DNA from: Nitrospirota bacterium
GTDB taxonomy: Bacteria; Nitrospirota; Nitrospiria; JACQCE01
Reading direction: 5' to 3'
NCBI GenBank assembly: GCA_016201765.1
Contig: JACQCE010000001.1
Location: forward strand, 1 to 37,116
DNA: 37,116 nt
The position numbers and the translations under genes are program-made. The notes under the pieces were generated by a model. The model saw only the letters and a list, made by a program, of their open reading frames with translations, was not told where the DNA came from and did not search any database. The first letter of the stretch is position 1. Every line of letters starts with the position of its first letter. Shown one piece after another: positions 17,953 through 26,134 of the stretch.

Positions 17953-18501
17953 ATGGTGGATGCAGGGCTGGAACGGTGGGCCGTGGGAGCAGCGGCGACC
18001 CCGTCCTCCGGCGGCATGGCTGCCGAGCAACATCGCGGCCGTTCCATCGAGCCAATGCCCGATGTGGTGATCACCGGGTTCCAATTTCTCAATGTGCTTC
18101 CGCGACCCGAAGCCAGACCGGTGTGGAGTCTGACCGCCAGCTCGGCGTCGTTGTTTGAACCACGGCAGGAGGCGGCGCTTCAGAACATTGAGGCGGTCTT
18201 TCAACCGGAAGGGAACGCAGCCCGCGTGGTGTTGACCAGCGAGCAGGGCCGGTTTGATCTGAAACGCTTGAATTTTGACGTGACCGGCCGGACGGAACCT
18301 GTCGCCATGGAACTGGCCGGCCGGTACCGCCTGACGACCGGCGAACTGGCGTGGAACAATGCGGCGGCGAGATTGACGAGCGAACAATCGGTCACGATCA
18401 CCGGCGAGGGCTTGACCGTCCGCGGCGTCGGGTTTGAATGGAGCCAGGCGGCCGGGATGGTGTCACTTCGTCATGATGTCAGCACGATCATTGCGCCCTG
18501 A
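17953..18501 (+). CDS. lptC: LptC-like LPS export protein lacking a visible membrane anchor
   Basis: LptC normally bridges the LptBFG transporter to periplasmic LptA through a single N-terminal membrane helix. Here the 182-residue frame from ATG 17953 (GGGAG six nt upstream) matches the LptC beta-jellyroll from about residue 38. Examples are DVVITGFQF, WSLTASSASLFE, YRLTTGELAWNNAAARL and the final VTITGEGLTVRGVGFEW. The first 35 residues contain no hydrophobic stretch long enough to span a membrane. Its order before lptA and lptB supports the call. A missed frameshift or wrong start is possible. Confidence 0.75.
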   Translation: MVDAGLERWAVGAAATPSSGGMAAEQHRGRSIEPMPDVVITGFQFLNVLPRPEARPVWSLTASSASLFEPRQEAALQNIEAVFQPEGNAARVVLTSEQGRFDLKRLNFDVTGRTEPVAMELAGRYRLTTGELAWNNAAARLTSEQSVTITGEGLTVRGVGFEWSQAAGMVSLRHDVSTIIAP

Positions 18502-18502
18502 C

Positions 18503-19090
18503 ATGACTCGCCGGCTCATGCGTGCCGCGGCGGGGGCGGGGTGCGGGATCGCGCTTGCGATGGCGGCGGTGATGCCCGCGACCGCGCAGAACAAAAGCCC
18601 CGAACGGCCGCCCGCTCATTCCGGCGGGGGGCCGTCGCTCCCGTCCCGCACCGCCCCCATGACCATTACATCGGCGCGCCTGAGCATTCATGATGCCGAA
18701 CGCCGGGCGACGTTTGAGGGAGCCGTGGTGGTCAATCAGGGTGATTTGACGCTGAAGGCCGACCGGGTGGATGTCTGGACCAATGACTCGCCTGTGACGT
18801 CGGCCGGACCGGTCTACGGCGGCAGCAACGTGTCGCGCATTGTCGCGACCGGCCATGTCGAGGTGTCGCAGGGTGATCGTGTGGTGCAGGCCGATGAGGC
18901 CGTCTATGATCAGGCCCGCCAGCAGATCGAATTGACCGGCAATCTCTCCGGGCGGGAGGGCGGATACAAGGTGGCCGGTACGCGCATGGTGGTGTTTTTG
19001 CTTGAACACCGCAGCGTCATTGATCAAAGCCGGGTGGTGATTCCGCCCCAGGCGTTGTCCGCGCCGACGCGCGATGGGAAGGGGCCGTGA
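18503..19090 (+). CDS. lptA: Lipopolysaccharide transport periplasmic protein LptA
   Basis: LptA polymerises into the periplasmic bridge that carries LPS to the outer membrane. Starting at ATG 18503, one base after the lptC stop, the 195-residue product has a signal peptide (basic MTRRLMR, hydrophobic core, cleavage near ATA-QN) and an OstA-type beta domain. That domain shows PMTITSARLSIHDAERRATF, GAVVVNQGDLTLKADRVDV and VVQADEAVYDQARQQIELTG. A Pro/Ser-rich linker follows the signal. The stop gives TGATG with a short overlapping frame before lptB. Confidence 0.92.
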   Translation: MTRRLMRAAAGAGCGIALAMAAVMPATAQNKSPERPPAHSGGGPSLPSRTAPMTITSARLSIHDAERRATFEGAVVVNQGDLTLKADRVDVWTNDSPVTSAGPVYGGSNVSRIVATGHVEVSQGDRVVQADEAVYDQARQQIELTGNLSGREGGYKVAGTRMVVFLLEHRSVIDQSRVVIPPQALSAPTRDGKGP

Positions 19091-19117
19091 TGGCGGCCGG
19101 ATACGTGGAGCGCAGGC

Positions 19118-19873
19118 ATGGCGCTTGAAGCGAAGGGCCTCAGCAAATGGTATCGGCGGCGCCACGTGGTCAGATCCGTGGACGTGGAGTTGAAAGGGGG
19201 CGAGATCGTCGGCCTCCTGGGCCCGAACGGGGCGGGGAAAACCACGATTTTTTCCATGATCGTCGGGCTGATTCGTCCCACGGCCGGTCGTGTGCTGCTT
19301 GATGGGGTCGACATCACCCCCTCGCCCATCCATCAGCGGGCCCGGGCCGGCCTGGGCTATCTGCCTCAGGAGCCGTCGGTCTTCCAGAAGTTGACGGTGG
19401 AAGAAAATCTCACCGCAGTTCTTGAAGTGAGGGGCGTGGACCGCGCGACCCGCCGCGACAAGGCCGCCGCCCTGCTGCACGAATTCGGGCTCGATCATGT
19501 CGCCGGGCAGCGCGCCTACACACTGTCCGGGGGGGAACGGAGACGGCTGGAAATTGCCCGGGCGATGTTGACCGAACCGCGTTATCTCCTGCTGGATGAG
19601 CCGTTTTCCGGCATCGATCCCATTGTCGTGGGAGAATTGCAGCGGGTGCTGCTGAACATCAGCCGCGCGGGACTGGGGATTCTCATTACGGATCATAATG
19701 TTCAGGAAACCCTGACGGTGACCGATCGCGCCTATCTGATCTATGAGGGGCAGGTCCTGCACAACGGGACGCCGGAAGAGCTGGCGGCCGACCCCAAGGT
19801 GCGCGCCGTCTATCTGGGCGAACGGTTTCAATTTCACGCCAGGCCGCTTGACGGTCGTTCCGGCGGGGGATAG
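19118..19873 (+). CDS. lptB: LPS export ABC transporter ATPase LptB
   Basis: LptB powers LPS extraction from the inner membrane with LptF/LptG, which are not in this window. The 251-residue protein has Walker A GPNGAGKTT at residues 35-43, a Q-loop in LGYLPQEPSVF, the signature LSGGERRRLEIARAM, Walker B YLLLDEPFSGIDP and the switch histidine in ITDHNVQE. The VFQKLTVEENL segment is characteristic of LptB. The ATG follows GGAG at 8 nt. rpoN begins 21 nt after its stop. Confidence 0.97.
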   Translation: MALEAKGLSKWYRRRHVVRSVDVELKGGEIVGLLGPNGAGKTTIFSMIVGLIRPTAGRVLLDGVDITPSPIHQRARAGLGYLPQEPSVFQKLTVEENLTAVLEVRGVDRATRRDKAAALLHEFGLDHVAGQRAYTLSGGERRRLEIARAMLTEPRYLLLDEPFSGIDPIVVGELQRVLLNISRAGLGILITDHNVQETLTVTDRAYLIYEGQVLHNGTPEELAADPKVRAVYLGERFQFHARPLDGRSGGG

Positions 19874-19894
19874 ACTGGGTGCGGGAGCACGGTC

Positions 19895-21367
19895 ATGCGA
19901 CCTCGACTTGATCTCAGATTAGCCCAAAAACTGGTGATGACGCCGCAATTGCAGCAGGCGATCAAACTGCTGCAATTGACCCGCCTGGAATTGTCTCAAA
20001 CGATCAGCCAGGAGTTGTTGGAAAATCCGGTGCTTGAAGAGACGGCCGCCGAGTCGGCCGAGGAATCGGTTCCGGAGGCCGGGGAGCGGCGCGACGAACC
20101 GTCGGACGATGCCGGGTCCGCTTCGGGCGAGAACGACCGGGGGGAGGTGGCCGCCGAGCCCTTTGACTTGAACTGGGGGGGGGCCGCCGGAGATGACGGG
20201 TCGACGGAATGGCGTGAGAGCGAGTCCGCCGACACCGCGGTCGAGGAACGCCCCTCCTACGAGCAGACGCTGACCAAGGCGACGACGCTGCACGAACATC
20301 TGCTCTGGCAGCTCAGCGTCAGCGGCCTGGATGAGGCCGACAAGACGATCGGGACGCAGATCATCGGGAATATCGATGACGACGGGTATCTGAGAACCTC
20401 CATCGATGAACTGGGGGCCGAATGCGGGGCGCCGCCGGCTCAGGTTGAGCGGGTGTTGAAGATCGTTCACACGTTTGATCCCACCGGAGTGGGGGCCAGG
20501 AGCCTGCAGGAGTGTCTGTCGCTGCAGCTTGAAGCCCTGGGTGTGCTGGACGGCGTGGCGCACATCCTGGTCACGGACCACCTGGAGGAATTGGAACATC
20601 CGGATTACGCCGCCATTGCGGCCCACGTGGGCTGCTCCGTGGAGGAGGTGGCCCAGGCCGCCCGGGTCATCGAACGGTTGGAGCCCAAGCCGGGCCGGCC
20701 GTTTTCCTCCACCGACAATCAGGTGATCATTCCCGATGTCTTTATCATCAAGGTGGAGGGGGAGTCCGAGTATCGGATCATGATGAATGAGGACGGTCTG
20801 CCCCGGCTCAGGGTCAATGAGTATTATCGCCGCCTGCTGCGCCGGCCCGGCGAGCTGTCCAAATCGACCCGTTCCTATCTGGAGGACCGGTTCCGGGCGG
20901 CGTTGTGGCTCATCCGCAGCATTGAACAGCGCAACCGGACCATCTGCCGCGTGACGGCCTGCATCGTCAAATTTCAACGGGAGTTTCTGGACCGGGGACT
21001 GTCGGCGTTGAAGCCCCTGGTGTTGCGGCAGGTGGCGGAGGAACTCGGGTTGCATGAATCGACGATCAGCCGGGTGACCACGAACAAGTATGCGCAGACG
21101 CCGCAGGGATTGCTGGAATTGAAATTTTTCTTCAACGGCGGCATCGCGAGGACCGGCGACGGCGAGGAGGCCATGTCGCGGGTGATCGTCAAGGAGATGA
21201 TCCGCGGCATGATCCAGGCCGAGGACCCGGCCCATCCCCTTCGCGATGAGGAGATCACCGCGCGCCTGCGCGAGCGTCGCATCGACATCGCCCGCCGCAC
21301 CATCGCCAAATACCGCACGATGTTGAACATTCCCTCCGCCAGCAAACGAAGACGCGCGCCGTCGTGA
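19895..21367 (+). CDS. rpoN: RNA polymerase sigma-54 factor
   Basis: RpoN directs polymerase to -24/-12 promoters that need an AAA+ enhancer-binding activator. The 490-residue protein has the Gln-rich activator-interacting region I (MTPQLQQAIKLLQLTRLEL), an acidic region II around residues 55-105, and the core-binding region III. It also has a helix-turn-helix with LGLHESTISRVTTNKY and the RpoN box ARRTIAKYR near the C-terminus. A matching sigma-54 promoter occurs at 34461 in this window. The rapZ start overlaps its stop (GTGA). Confidence 0.98.
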   Translation: MRPRLDLRLAQKLVMTPQLQQAIKLLQLTRLELSQTISQELLENPVLEETAAESAEESVPEAGERRDEPSDDAGSASGENDRGEVAAEPFDLNWGGAAGDDGSTEWRESESADTAVEERPSYEQTLTKATTLHEHLLWQLSVSGLDEADKTIGTQIIGNIDDDGYLRTSIDELGAECGAPPAQVERVLKIVHTFDPTGVGARSLQECLSLQLEALGVLDGVAHILVTDHLEELEHPDYAAIAAHVGCSVEEVAQAARVIERLEPKPGRPFSSTDNQVIIPDVFIIKVEGESEYRIMMNEDGLPRLRVNEYYRRLLRRPGELSKSTRSYLEDRFRAALWLIRSIEQRNRTICRVTACIVKFQREFLDRGLSALKPLVLRQVAEELGLHESTISRVTTNKYAQTPQGLLELKFFFNGGIARTGDGEEAMSRVIVKEMIRGMIQAEDPAHPLRDEEITARLRERRIDIARRTIAKYRTMLNIPSASKRRRAPS

Positions 21368-22251
21368 CGCCCCCGCTGCAGATCATCGTCATCAGCGGGC
21401 TTTCCGGATCGGGGAAAACCGTCGCGCTCCGCAGTTTTGAGGATCTCGGCTTCTTCTGCATCGACAACCTCCCGCCCCCCCTCTTGACGACGTTTATCGA
21501 CCTGTGCGCCGATTCCAGCCACAACATCTCGCGCATTGCGCTCGGCATCGACATCCGCGAAGGAGTCTTCCTCGATCAGTTCTTTGCCTGCCATCGGCAG
21601 CTGATCCAGCAGGGGCGCAACGTGATGGTGCTGTTTTTTGAAGCCGCTGACGACGTGTTGTTGCGCCGCTTCTCGGAATCCCGCCGTCCGCACCCCGCCG
21701 CCAAGGATCGCCCGCTCCGGGAGGCGATCGCACTGGAGCGGGAGCAGCTGGGCAAACTACGGGCCGAGGCCGACCGGGTGATCGATACGTCCCGCCTGAC
21801 CGTGCATCAGTTGAAGGCCGTGATCACCGGTGAATACCGGGCCGGACTGGGGGCGCGCAAACTGCAGGTGACATTGATTTCGTTCGGCTATAAAAACGGC
21901 ATCCCCAGCGAAGCGGATCTCTTGTTCGACACCAGGTGTCTGCCGAACCCGTACTTTAATGAAGAACTCAAGCACCTGTCCGGGGAGTCCGAGGCGGTGC
22001 GCGAGTTTCTGCTGGCGCAGGACCAGACGACGCAGTTTCTGGAGCGTCTCTGCGGGTACCTGGACTTTGTCCTGCCGCAGTATGAGCGCGAGGGCCGCGC
22101 CTATCTGAACATCGGCATCGGCTGCACGGGCGGGCAGCATCGTTCCGTGGTGACAGCCGTTCAGGTCGCCCGCCATCTGGAGAAGAACGGCATCTGGCCT
22201 GTCGTGCGTCACCGCGATTTGCAGCCGTCCGGGGCGGCCCCTCCTTCATGA
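21364..22251 (+). CDS. rapZ: RNase adapter / nucleotide-binding protein RapZ
   Basis: RapZ-family proteins bind nucleotides. In E. coli RapZ guides RNase E to the GlmZ small RNA and so controls glucosamine-6-phosphate synthase; other bacteria use the family differently. The 295-residue product has the P-loop GLSGSGKT at residues 12-19, LGFFCIDNLPPPLL, a middle SFGYKNGIPSEADLLFDTRCLPNP, and the C-terminal IGIGCTGGQHRSV. It starts at a GTG overlapping rpoN. The hpf and ptsN genes often found between these two are missing. Confidence 0.96.
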   Translation: MTPPLQIIVISGLSGSGKTVALRSFEDLGFFCIDNLPPPLLTTFIDLCADSSHNISRIALGIDIREGVFLDQFFACHRQLIQQGRNVMVLFFEAADDVLLRRFSESRRPHPAAKDRPLREAIALEREQLGKLRAEADRVIDTSRLTVHQLKAVITGEYRAGLGARKLQVTLISFGYKNGIPSEADLLFDTRCLPNPYFNEELKHLSGESEAVREFLLAQDQTTQFLERLCGYLDFVLPQYEREGRAYLNIGIGCTGGQHRSVVTAVQVARHLEKNGIWPVVRHRDLQPSGAAPPS

Positions 22252-22784
22252 AGGCCCGGATCATGAAACCGGGATTCATGGAATCCCGGCCATCCGGACG
22301 GAGGCCCTGGCGCGGCCGCGCGGCGCTGCCGGCGCTGATCGTCATCCTGGCGGCCGGTTGGGGATGCGCGGGAACAAACACGGATGTCCGGAAGGATTCC
22401 CCTGACTGGCTCAACAGCGTGGTGGCCGTTCAGGAGCATGTGGAGATCACGCCCTCCATGTCCGTCGCCGACCGGCTGGCCGAACTGCGTCGGGCGAAGG
22501 AAGCGGCCTTCGGTCAATTGATGACGATGATCCTGGCGCTTCAGGTGGATGATCACGAGACGGTCGGGGCGTTGGTCGCGCGGCAGCCTCAATTACGGCA
22601 GCAAATCGAGTCGTATGTCCGCCGCGTGGCGGTGGTTGACACGGATCTGCGCTCCACCGGGCCGATGGAGATTCATACGCGTGTTGAAGTCGGCATGGAG
22701 TTTTTCAACCTGGTTCATGTGAAACGAACGCCGGCGCCCGTGGACCGGAACACCCCCTCAACAGGGATCGTCAGGCCCCTCTAG
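22248..22784 (+). CDS. Exported LPP20/FlgT-like protein, unknown function
   Basis: The 178-residue product has an Arg-rich start, a hydrophobic segment (ALPALIVILAAGWGC) and a cysteine that could be lipidated, although the box GWGC is atypical (Trp at -2). The mature part looks like LPP20 or FlgT N-terminal domains: an ADRLAELRRAKEAAFGQLM helix, a helix ending QIESYVRRVAVVD, then the strand MEIHTRVEVGME. The start overlaps the rapZ stop (ATGA). The similarity is by pattern only. Confidence 0.55.
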   Translation: MKARIMKPGFMESRPSGRRPWRGRAALPALIVILAAGWGCAGTNTDVRKDSPDWLNSVVAVQEHVEITPSMSVADRLAELRRAKEAAFGQLMTMILALQVDDHETVGALVARQPQLRQQIESYVRRVAVVDTDLRSTGPMEIHTRVEVGMEFFNLVHVKRTPAPVDRNTPSTGIVRPL

Positions 22785-22811
22785 CGGGGCGCCGCGCGGC
22801 GGAGCGACTGC

Positions 22812-23324
22812 TTGGAACCGGATCGGACATCCTCCCCTCCCCCCGAAGGCGCGCCCGAGTCCGATCCCTCCGCCGCGGCGGCCCCCGATGCGCCCCACGC
22901 CATCGAGCGGCTGCCGTTGTTCGCCTCGATTCAACGGATGTCGGTGGCCGAACGGATGCAATTTGCCCGGCGCGCGGACAAGGAGGGCCGGGGATTGTTG
23001 ATTCGCGATTCAAACAAGCAGGTGTCCCTGGCGGCCCTGAACAATCCCAAAATGACCATCCAGGAAATCGAGCAATTTGCCAAATCCCGGCAGCTCGATA
23101 CAGATATTCTCCGTGAAATCGGCTCCAACGTGGAATGGTTGAAGAACTATGCCGTGGTGCATGCGCTGGTGGCCAATCCCAGAACGCCGCTCCCCATTGC
23201 GCTCAGATTGCTTTCCCGATTGAAAACGCTGGATATGAAGTTGGTTGGAACCGATCGCAACCTGCCGTCTGCCATCCGGATCGCCGCCACGAAATTTGTC
23301 AAAAGCCGGATGGAGGGGGGCTGA
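22812..23324 (+). CDS. Conserved hypothetical protein with HEAT/LRV-like helices
   Basis: The 170-residue product starts at a TTG with GGAG about 8 nt upstream. It has a Pro/Ala-rich first 30 residues and then a compact helical domain. The domain has short repeated helices such as LLIRDSNKQVSLAALNNPKMT, IEQFAKSRQLDTDILREI and a VVHALVANPRTPLPIALRLL stretch, a pattern known from unannotated proteins of several environmental phyla. No catalytic motif, signal peptide or membrane segment is visible. It is cytoplasmic by appearance. It is the last gene before a promoter region. Confidence 0.7.
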   Translation: MEPDRTSSPPPEGAPESDPSAAAAPDAPHAIERLPLFASIQRMSVAERMQFARRADKEGRGLLIRDSNKQVSLAALNNPKMTIQEIEQFAKSRQLDTDILREIGSNVEWLKNYAVVHALVANPRTPLPIALRLLSRLKTLDMKLVGTDRNLPSAIRIAATKFVKSRMEGG

Positions 23325-23597
23325 TTCTCCCGGCGGTTTCGCCTCTTGATCGTCGTAGAACAGGTGTTTCCCGATACCATCATCCATTAGACCTCCATCC
23401 CCGCCGCCGGGGTCGGCCGATCCCCCCCGCCGAACTTTTGGCCGATTCCACGCTTCTTGCTTGACAGAATGGACTGTTCCGGTATACTTATCCCGCAGAA
23501 CCGAAAGGGGATTATATTGAATATACTTAGCAGGCTGACTACGATGATCGCGGTAAATAATAATAAACAGCCGGTGTGTGACGGACGATGAGGCGCA
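23325..23597. other. Intergenic region ahead of the pil-aro operon
   Basis: This 273-nt gap begins with a small GC hairpin (GGCG-gttt-CGCC), which may weakly terminate the upstream unit. It then holds GC-rich sequence with no frame and the promoter at 23461. The transcribed leader of about 100 nt is markedly AT-rich (AAATAATAATAAAC) and repeats TATACTTA (23483-23490 and 23522-23529). No known riboswitch was recognised. Confidence 0.5.
23461..23488 (+). promoter_or_regulatory. Near-consensus sigma-70 promoter of the pilMNOPQ operon
   Basis: TTGACA (23461-23466), a 16-nt spacer and TATACT (23483-23488) match 11 of 12 consensus bases. Transcription should begin near 23495 and read the MerR-like gene and pilMNOPQ, and probably aroC. 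The repeated TATACTTA downstream could be an operator or a second weak -10. Confidence 0.75.
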
Positions 23598-23828
23598 ATG
23601 TTGCTGAGCAGACACAAATCGGCCGGAAGCAAAGTGAAAGCCAAGCCCCGATACAAGCCCCAGGACATCTGCCGTCTGTTTGATATCTCCAAGGCGACGC
23701 TGTTCCGATGGGAGCGCGAAGGGTTGATCTCCAATGTGGGCAGGGACTGGCGGAACTGGCGCCTCTATAATGATAAGAACGTGCAGGAAATCAAAGCCAT
23801 CATGCGCGGGCGCAATGCAAAGCGCTGA
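23598..23828 (+). CDS. Small MerR-type helix-turn-helix protein
   Basis: The 76-residue protein is little more than one winged helix-turn-helix. It has a basic N-terminal tail, then YKPQDICRLFDISKATLFRW with a WEREGLIS recognition segment and WRLYNDKNVQEIKAIM. This matches the MerR/HTH_17 DNA-binding fold but lacks any sensor or dimerisation helix. GAGG lies just upstream of the ATG. It is 21 nt before pilM and likely co-transcribed, so it may control the pilus operon. The target and ligand are unknown. Confidence 0.8.
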   Translation: MLLSRHKSAGSKVKAKPRYKPQDICRLFDISKATLFRWEREGLISNVGRDWRNWRLYNDKNVQEIKAIMRGRNAKR

Positions 23829-23849
23829 CGAGCAACGCAGGAGCACGCC

Positions 23850-24917
23850 GTGCTGTTCAAACGCAAATTAAAACCGCTGGTCGGACTGGACGTGGGGTCG
23901 AGCGCCATCAAGCTGGTGCAGCTTCGCGAGACCCGGTCGGGGTATACCGTGGAAAAATTCGGCGTCCGCCAGTTGGAGCCTGAATTGATCGTGGACGGCA
24001 GCGTCATGGATGCCGGCCCGATCGTTGACGCGATCAAGGGGCTGGCGTCCGAATGCAAGCTCAGGAACAAGGAGGTGGCGCTGGCCGTTTCGGGGCATTC
24101 CGTGATCGTCAAGCGCGTCAAATTATCCCCCATGAGCGAAGAGGAACTGGAGGAGATGATCAAATGGGAGGCGGCGCAATACATTCCATTCGACATCAAC
24201 GAGGTGAACCTCGATTTCTCGATTCTTGACGGCCAGCACGGCGAGGAGGCGCAGGGGGAAATGAACGTCGCGCTGGTGGCCGTGAAGAAGGACAAGCTGG
24301 CCTCCTATACCTCATTGGTGACCGATGCCGGTCTCCGCCCCGTGGTGGTGGATGTGGACGCCTTCGCCCTGGAAAACATGTATGGCGTCAATTACGACGT
24401 CGGCGCCAACGAGGTGGTGGCCCTTGTCAACATCGGCGCCAGCGTGATCAATATGAATATTCTGGTCGGCGGGACCTTCGGATTCACGCGCGACATCTCC
24501 ATCGGCGGCAATCGCTATACCGAGACCATTCAAAAGGAATTGAACGTGAGCTACGCGGCCGCCGAGGCGGCCAAGCGCGGCCAGCAGAACCGCGAGGCGG
24601 ATGTCACGGCGGTCGACAGCATCGTGGCGACGGTCAATAACGAAGTGGCCATGGAAGTCAGCCGTTCGCTGGATTATTTCCGAACCACCACGATGCATGA
24701 CCAGGTGCACAAGCTGGTGCTCAGCGGAGGCGGGGCGAAGATCAAGGGACTGGTCGAGGCGCTTGCCGAACGGTGCCAGGTGCCGTTGGAACTCGCCAAT
24801 CCGTTCAAACAGATTGACGTGGACCAGAAATCCGTGAATGCGGAGCTGATCAGGGACGCGGGCATCCAGGCCGCCGTGGGGGTGGGGCTGGCCATTCGAC
24901 GGGTGGGCGATCGATGA
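23850..24917 (+). CDS. pilM: Type IV pilus assembly ATPase-like protein PilM
   Basis: PilM is an actin-like cytoplasmic protein that binds the PilN N-terminus and links the pilus motor to the alignment complex. The 355-residue product starts at a GTG after AGGAG. It has the actin/FtsA-type motifs LVGLDVGSSAIKLVQL near residue 9, the MSEEELEEMIKWEAAQYIPFD segment typical of PilM, a second phosphate site VNIGASVINMNIL, and the adenosine loop VLSGGGAKIKGL. Its stop overlaps pilN (ATGA). Confidence 0.97.
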   Translation: MLFKRKLKPLVGLDVGSSAIKLVQLRETRSGYTVEKFGVRQLEPELIVDGSVMDAGPIVDAIKGLASECKLRNKEVALAVSGHSVIVKRVKLSPMSEEELEEMIKWEAAQYIPFDINEVNLDFSILDGQHGEEAQGEMNVALVAVKKDKLASYTSLVTDAGLRPVVVDVDAFALENMYGVNYDVGANEVVALVNIGASVINMNILVGGTFGFTRDISIGGNRYTETIQKELNVSYAAAEAAKRGQQNREADVTAVDSIVATVNNEVAMEVSRSLDYFRTTTMHDQVHKLVLSGGGAKIKGLVEALAERCQVPLELANPFKQIDVDQKSVNAELIRDAGIQAAVGVGLAIRRVGDR

Positions 24918-25462
24918 TCAAAATCAACCTGCTCCCGTACCAGAAGGCCTCCAAGGTCCGGCGCCAGCAGGCGATGGAGGTCCAGCTGCTGGCGGCCGGC
25001 ATCATCTTTGTGGTGTTTGTGTTGGGGTTGGCGTTTTTCTGGTGGGAGTTGAATCAAAAAATTTCCGAGCTGACACAGACGCGCACCGCCATGACGGCGC
25101 AATTGGACATCCTGAAGAAAAAGGTTCAGGAAGTCCAGGATGTCGAGAAGAAGAAGCAGCAGGTGGAGAACAAAATCGCCATTATCGCCCAACTCAAAAA
25201 AAACCAGCAGGGACCGGTTCATGTCCTGGACGAGTTGAGCCGCTATCTGCCGGATCGTGTCTGGCTGGTCTCGCTCGTTGAAAAGGAAGGGGCGTTCGAC
25301 CTGGACGGTCGGGCCACGACGAGCTTTGAGATTGTCGACTACGTCAACAATCTCAAGTCATCCGCCTATATCACCAATATTCAACTGCTCGAATCCAGGC
25401 AGGCCAGCGAGAAGGGTCTGACGATCTACAATTTTAAGTTGACGTTTCAGATGAAGGCCTGA
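24914..25462 (+). CDS. pilN: Type IV pilus alignment protein PilN
   Basis: PilN is an inner-membrane protein that pairs with PilO and docks to PilM. The 182-residue product starts with MIKINLLPYQ, the PilM-binding motif. It continues with a membrane helix around residues 23-46 and a coiled coil around 50-95 rich in Lys/Glu/Gln. The periplasmic ferredoxin-like domain includes LDELSRYLPDRVWLVSL and ends in TIYNFKLTFQM. The overlap with pilM and the 15-nt gap to pilO are usual. Confidence 0.96.
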   Translation: MIKINLLPYQKASKVRRQQAMEVQLLAAGIIFVVFVLGLAFFWWELNQKISELTQTRTAMTAQLDILKKKVQEVQDVEKKKQQVENKIAIIAQLKKNQQGPVHVLDELSRYLPDRVWLVSLVEKEGAFDLDGRATTSFEIVDYVNNLKSSAYITNIQLLESRQASEKGLTIYNFKLTFQMKA

Positions 25463-25477
25463 ACGGGGTGACGTGAC

Positions 25478-26134
25478 ATGGCGTTGAACATCAACTTCTC
25501 CATCAGCTCGATTCCGGTCTACCAGAGGCTGGTGATTTTTGCGCTGTTGTTGGTCTTCTGCGTCGGCGGATTCATTTATATTATCTATCTGCCGAAGCAG
25601 GAACAACTGATGGTGCTCAAGAAGCAAATCGCCGAGCTGGAGGGCAACATCCACACCAATCAGGCGCTGGCGGACAAGCTGCCGCAGCTGAAGGAGGAAA
25701 AGGAGAAGGCGGAGACGCAACTGATCACCCTGCAGCAGGAACTGCCGGCGGAAGCCGAGATGGTGGCGTTGCTCAAGCAAATCGCCGAGCTGGGGGTGAA
25801 AAGCGGTCTGGATTTCAAATTATGGAAACCAGGCGCCTCGCGCGCCGGTCGTGACGGACTGTATGTCGAATTTCCCGTCAACGTTGAAGTGGCCGGGGGG
25901 TATCATGCCCTGGCCGGCTTCTTCGACCAGATCGGCCATTTGCAGCGAATCGTCAATGTGACCAATCTGAAAATGGGGTCGGCAAAAGCGAGCCAGGCGG
26001 ACGTGGACATTCAAACCGTATTTGTCGCGACGGCGTTTGCCGCCGGGCAGGAACCCGCACCGGCCGCTTCGAAGCCGAAGGCCGGGGCCAAACCGGCCGC
26101 CAAGCCGGCCGACAAAAAGCGATCGGATGAGTGA
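25478..26134 (+). CDS. pilO: Type IV pilus alignment protein PilO
   Basis: PilO forms a heterodimer with PilN and binds PilP in the periplasm. The 218-residue protein has a membrane helix at about residues 18-38 (LVIFALLLVFCVGGFIYIIY) and a coiled coil around 40-95. The PilO domain has LPAEAEMVALLKQIAELGVKSGL and GGYHALAGFFDQIGHLQRIVNV. The last 20 residues form an Ala/Lys/Pro-rich tail, possibly a flexible linker. The pilP start lies inside its 3' end. Confidence 0.96.
   Translation: MALNINFSISSIPVYQRLVIFALLLVFCVGGFIYIIYLPKQEQLMVLKKQIAELEGNIHTNQALADKLPQLKEEKEKAETQLITLQQELPAEAEMVALLKQIAELGVKSGLDFKLWKPGASRAGRDGLYVEFPVNVEVAGGYHALAGFFDQIGHLQRIVNVTNLKMGSAKASQADVDIQTVFVATAFAAGQEPAPAASKPKAGAKPAAKPADKKRSDE

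Noticed and set aside
17803-18158. The 24-bp repeat array as a CRISPR or as a coding repeat
   Set aside because: The units are directly adjacent without spacers, and the forward frames through them do not give a supported protein.
19090-19128. A 12-codon frame starting at the lptA stop (TGATG) and running over the lptB start
   Set aside because: It has no basic or hydrophobic character, and lptB has its own good ribosome-binding site (GGAG at 8 nt), so chance is the simpler explanation.
18488-19837. 449-residue minus-strand ORF opposite lptA/lptB
   Set aside because: It overlaps two clearly functional genes and has no family resemblance; third-position GC bias explains its length.
23490-23597. 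A riboswitch in the leader of the pil operon
   Set aside because: No conserved core of cyclic-di-GMP or other riboswitch classes could be matched by eye; only an AT-rich tract and a short repeat are present.
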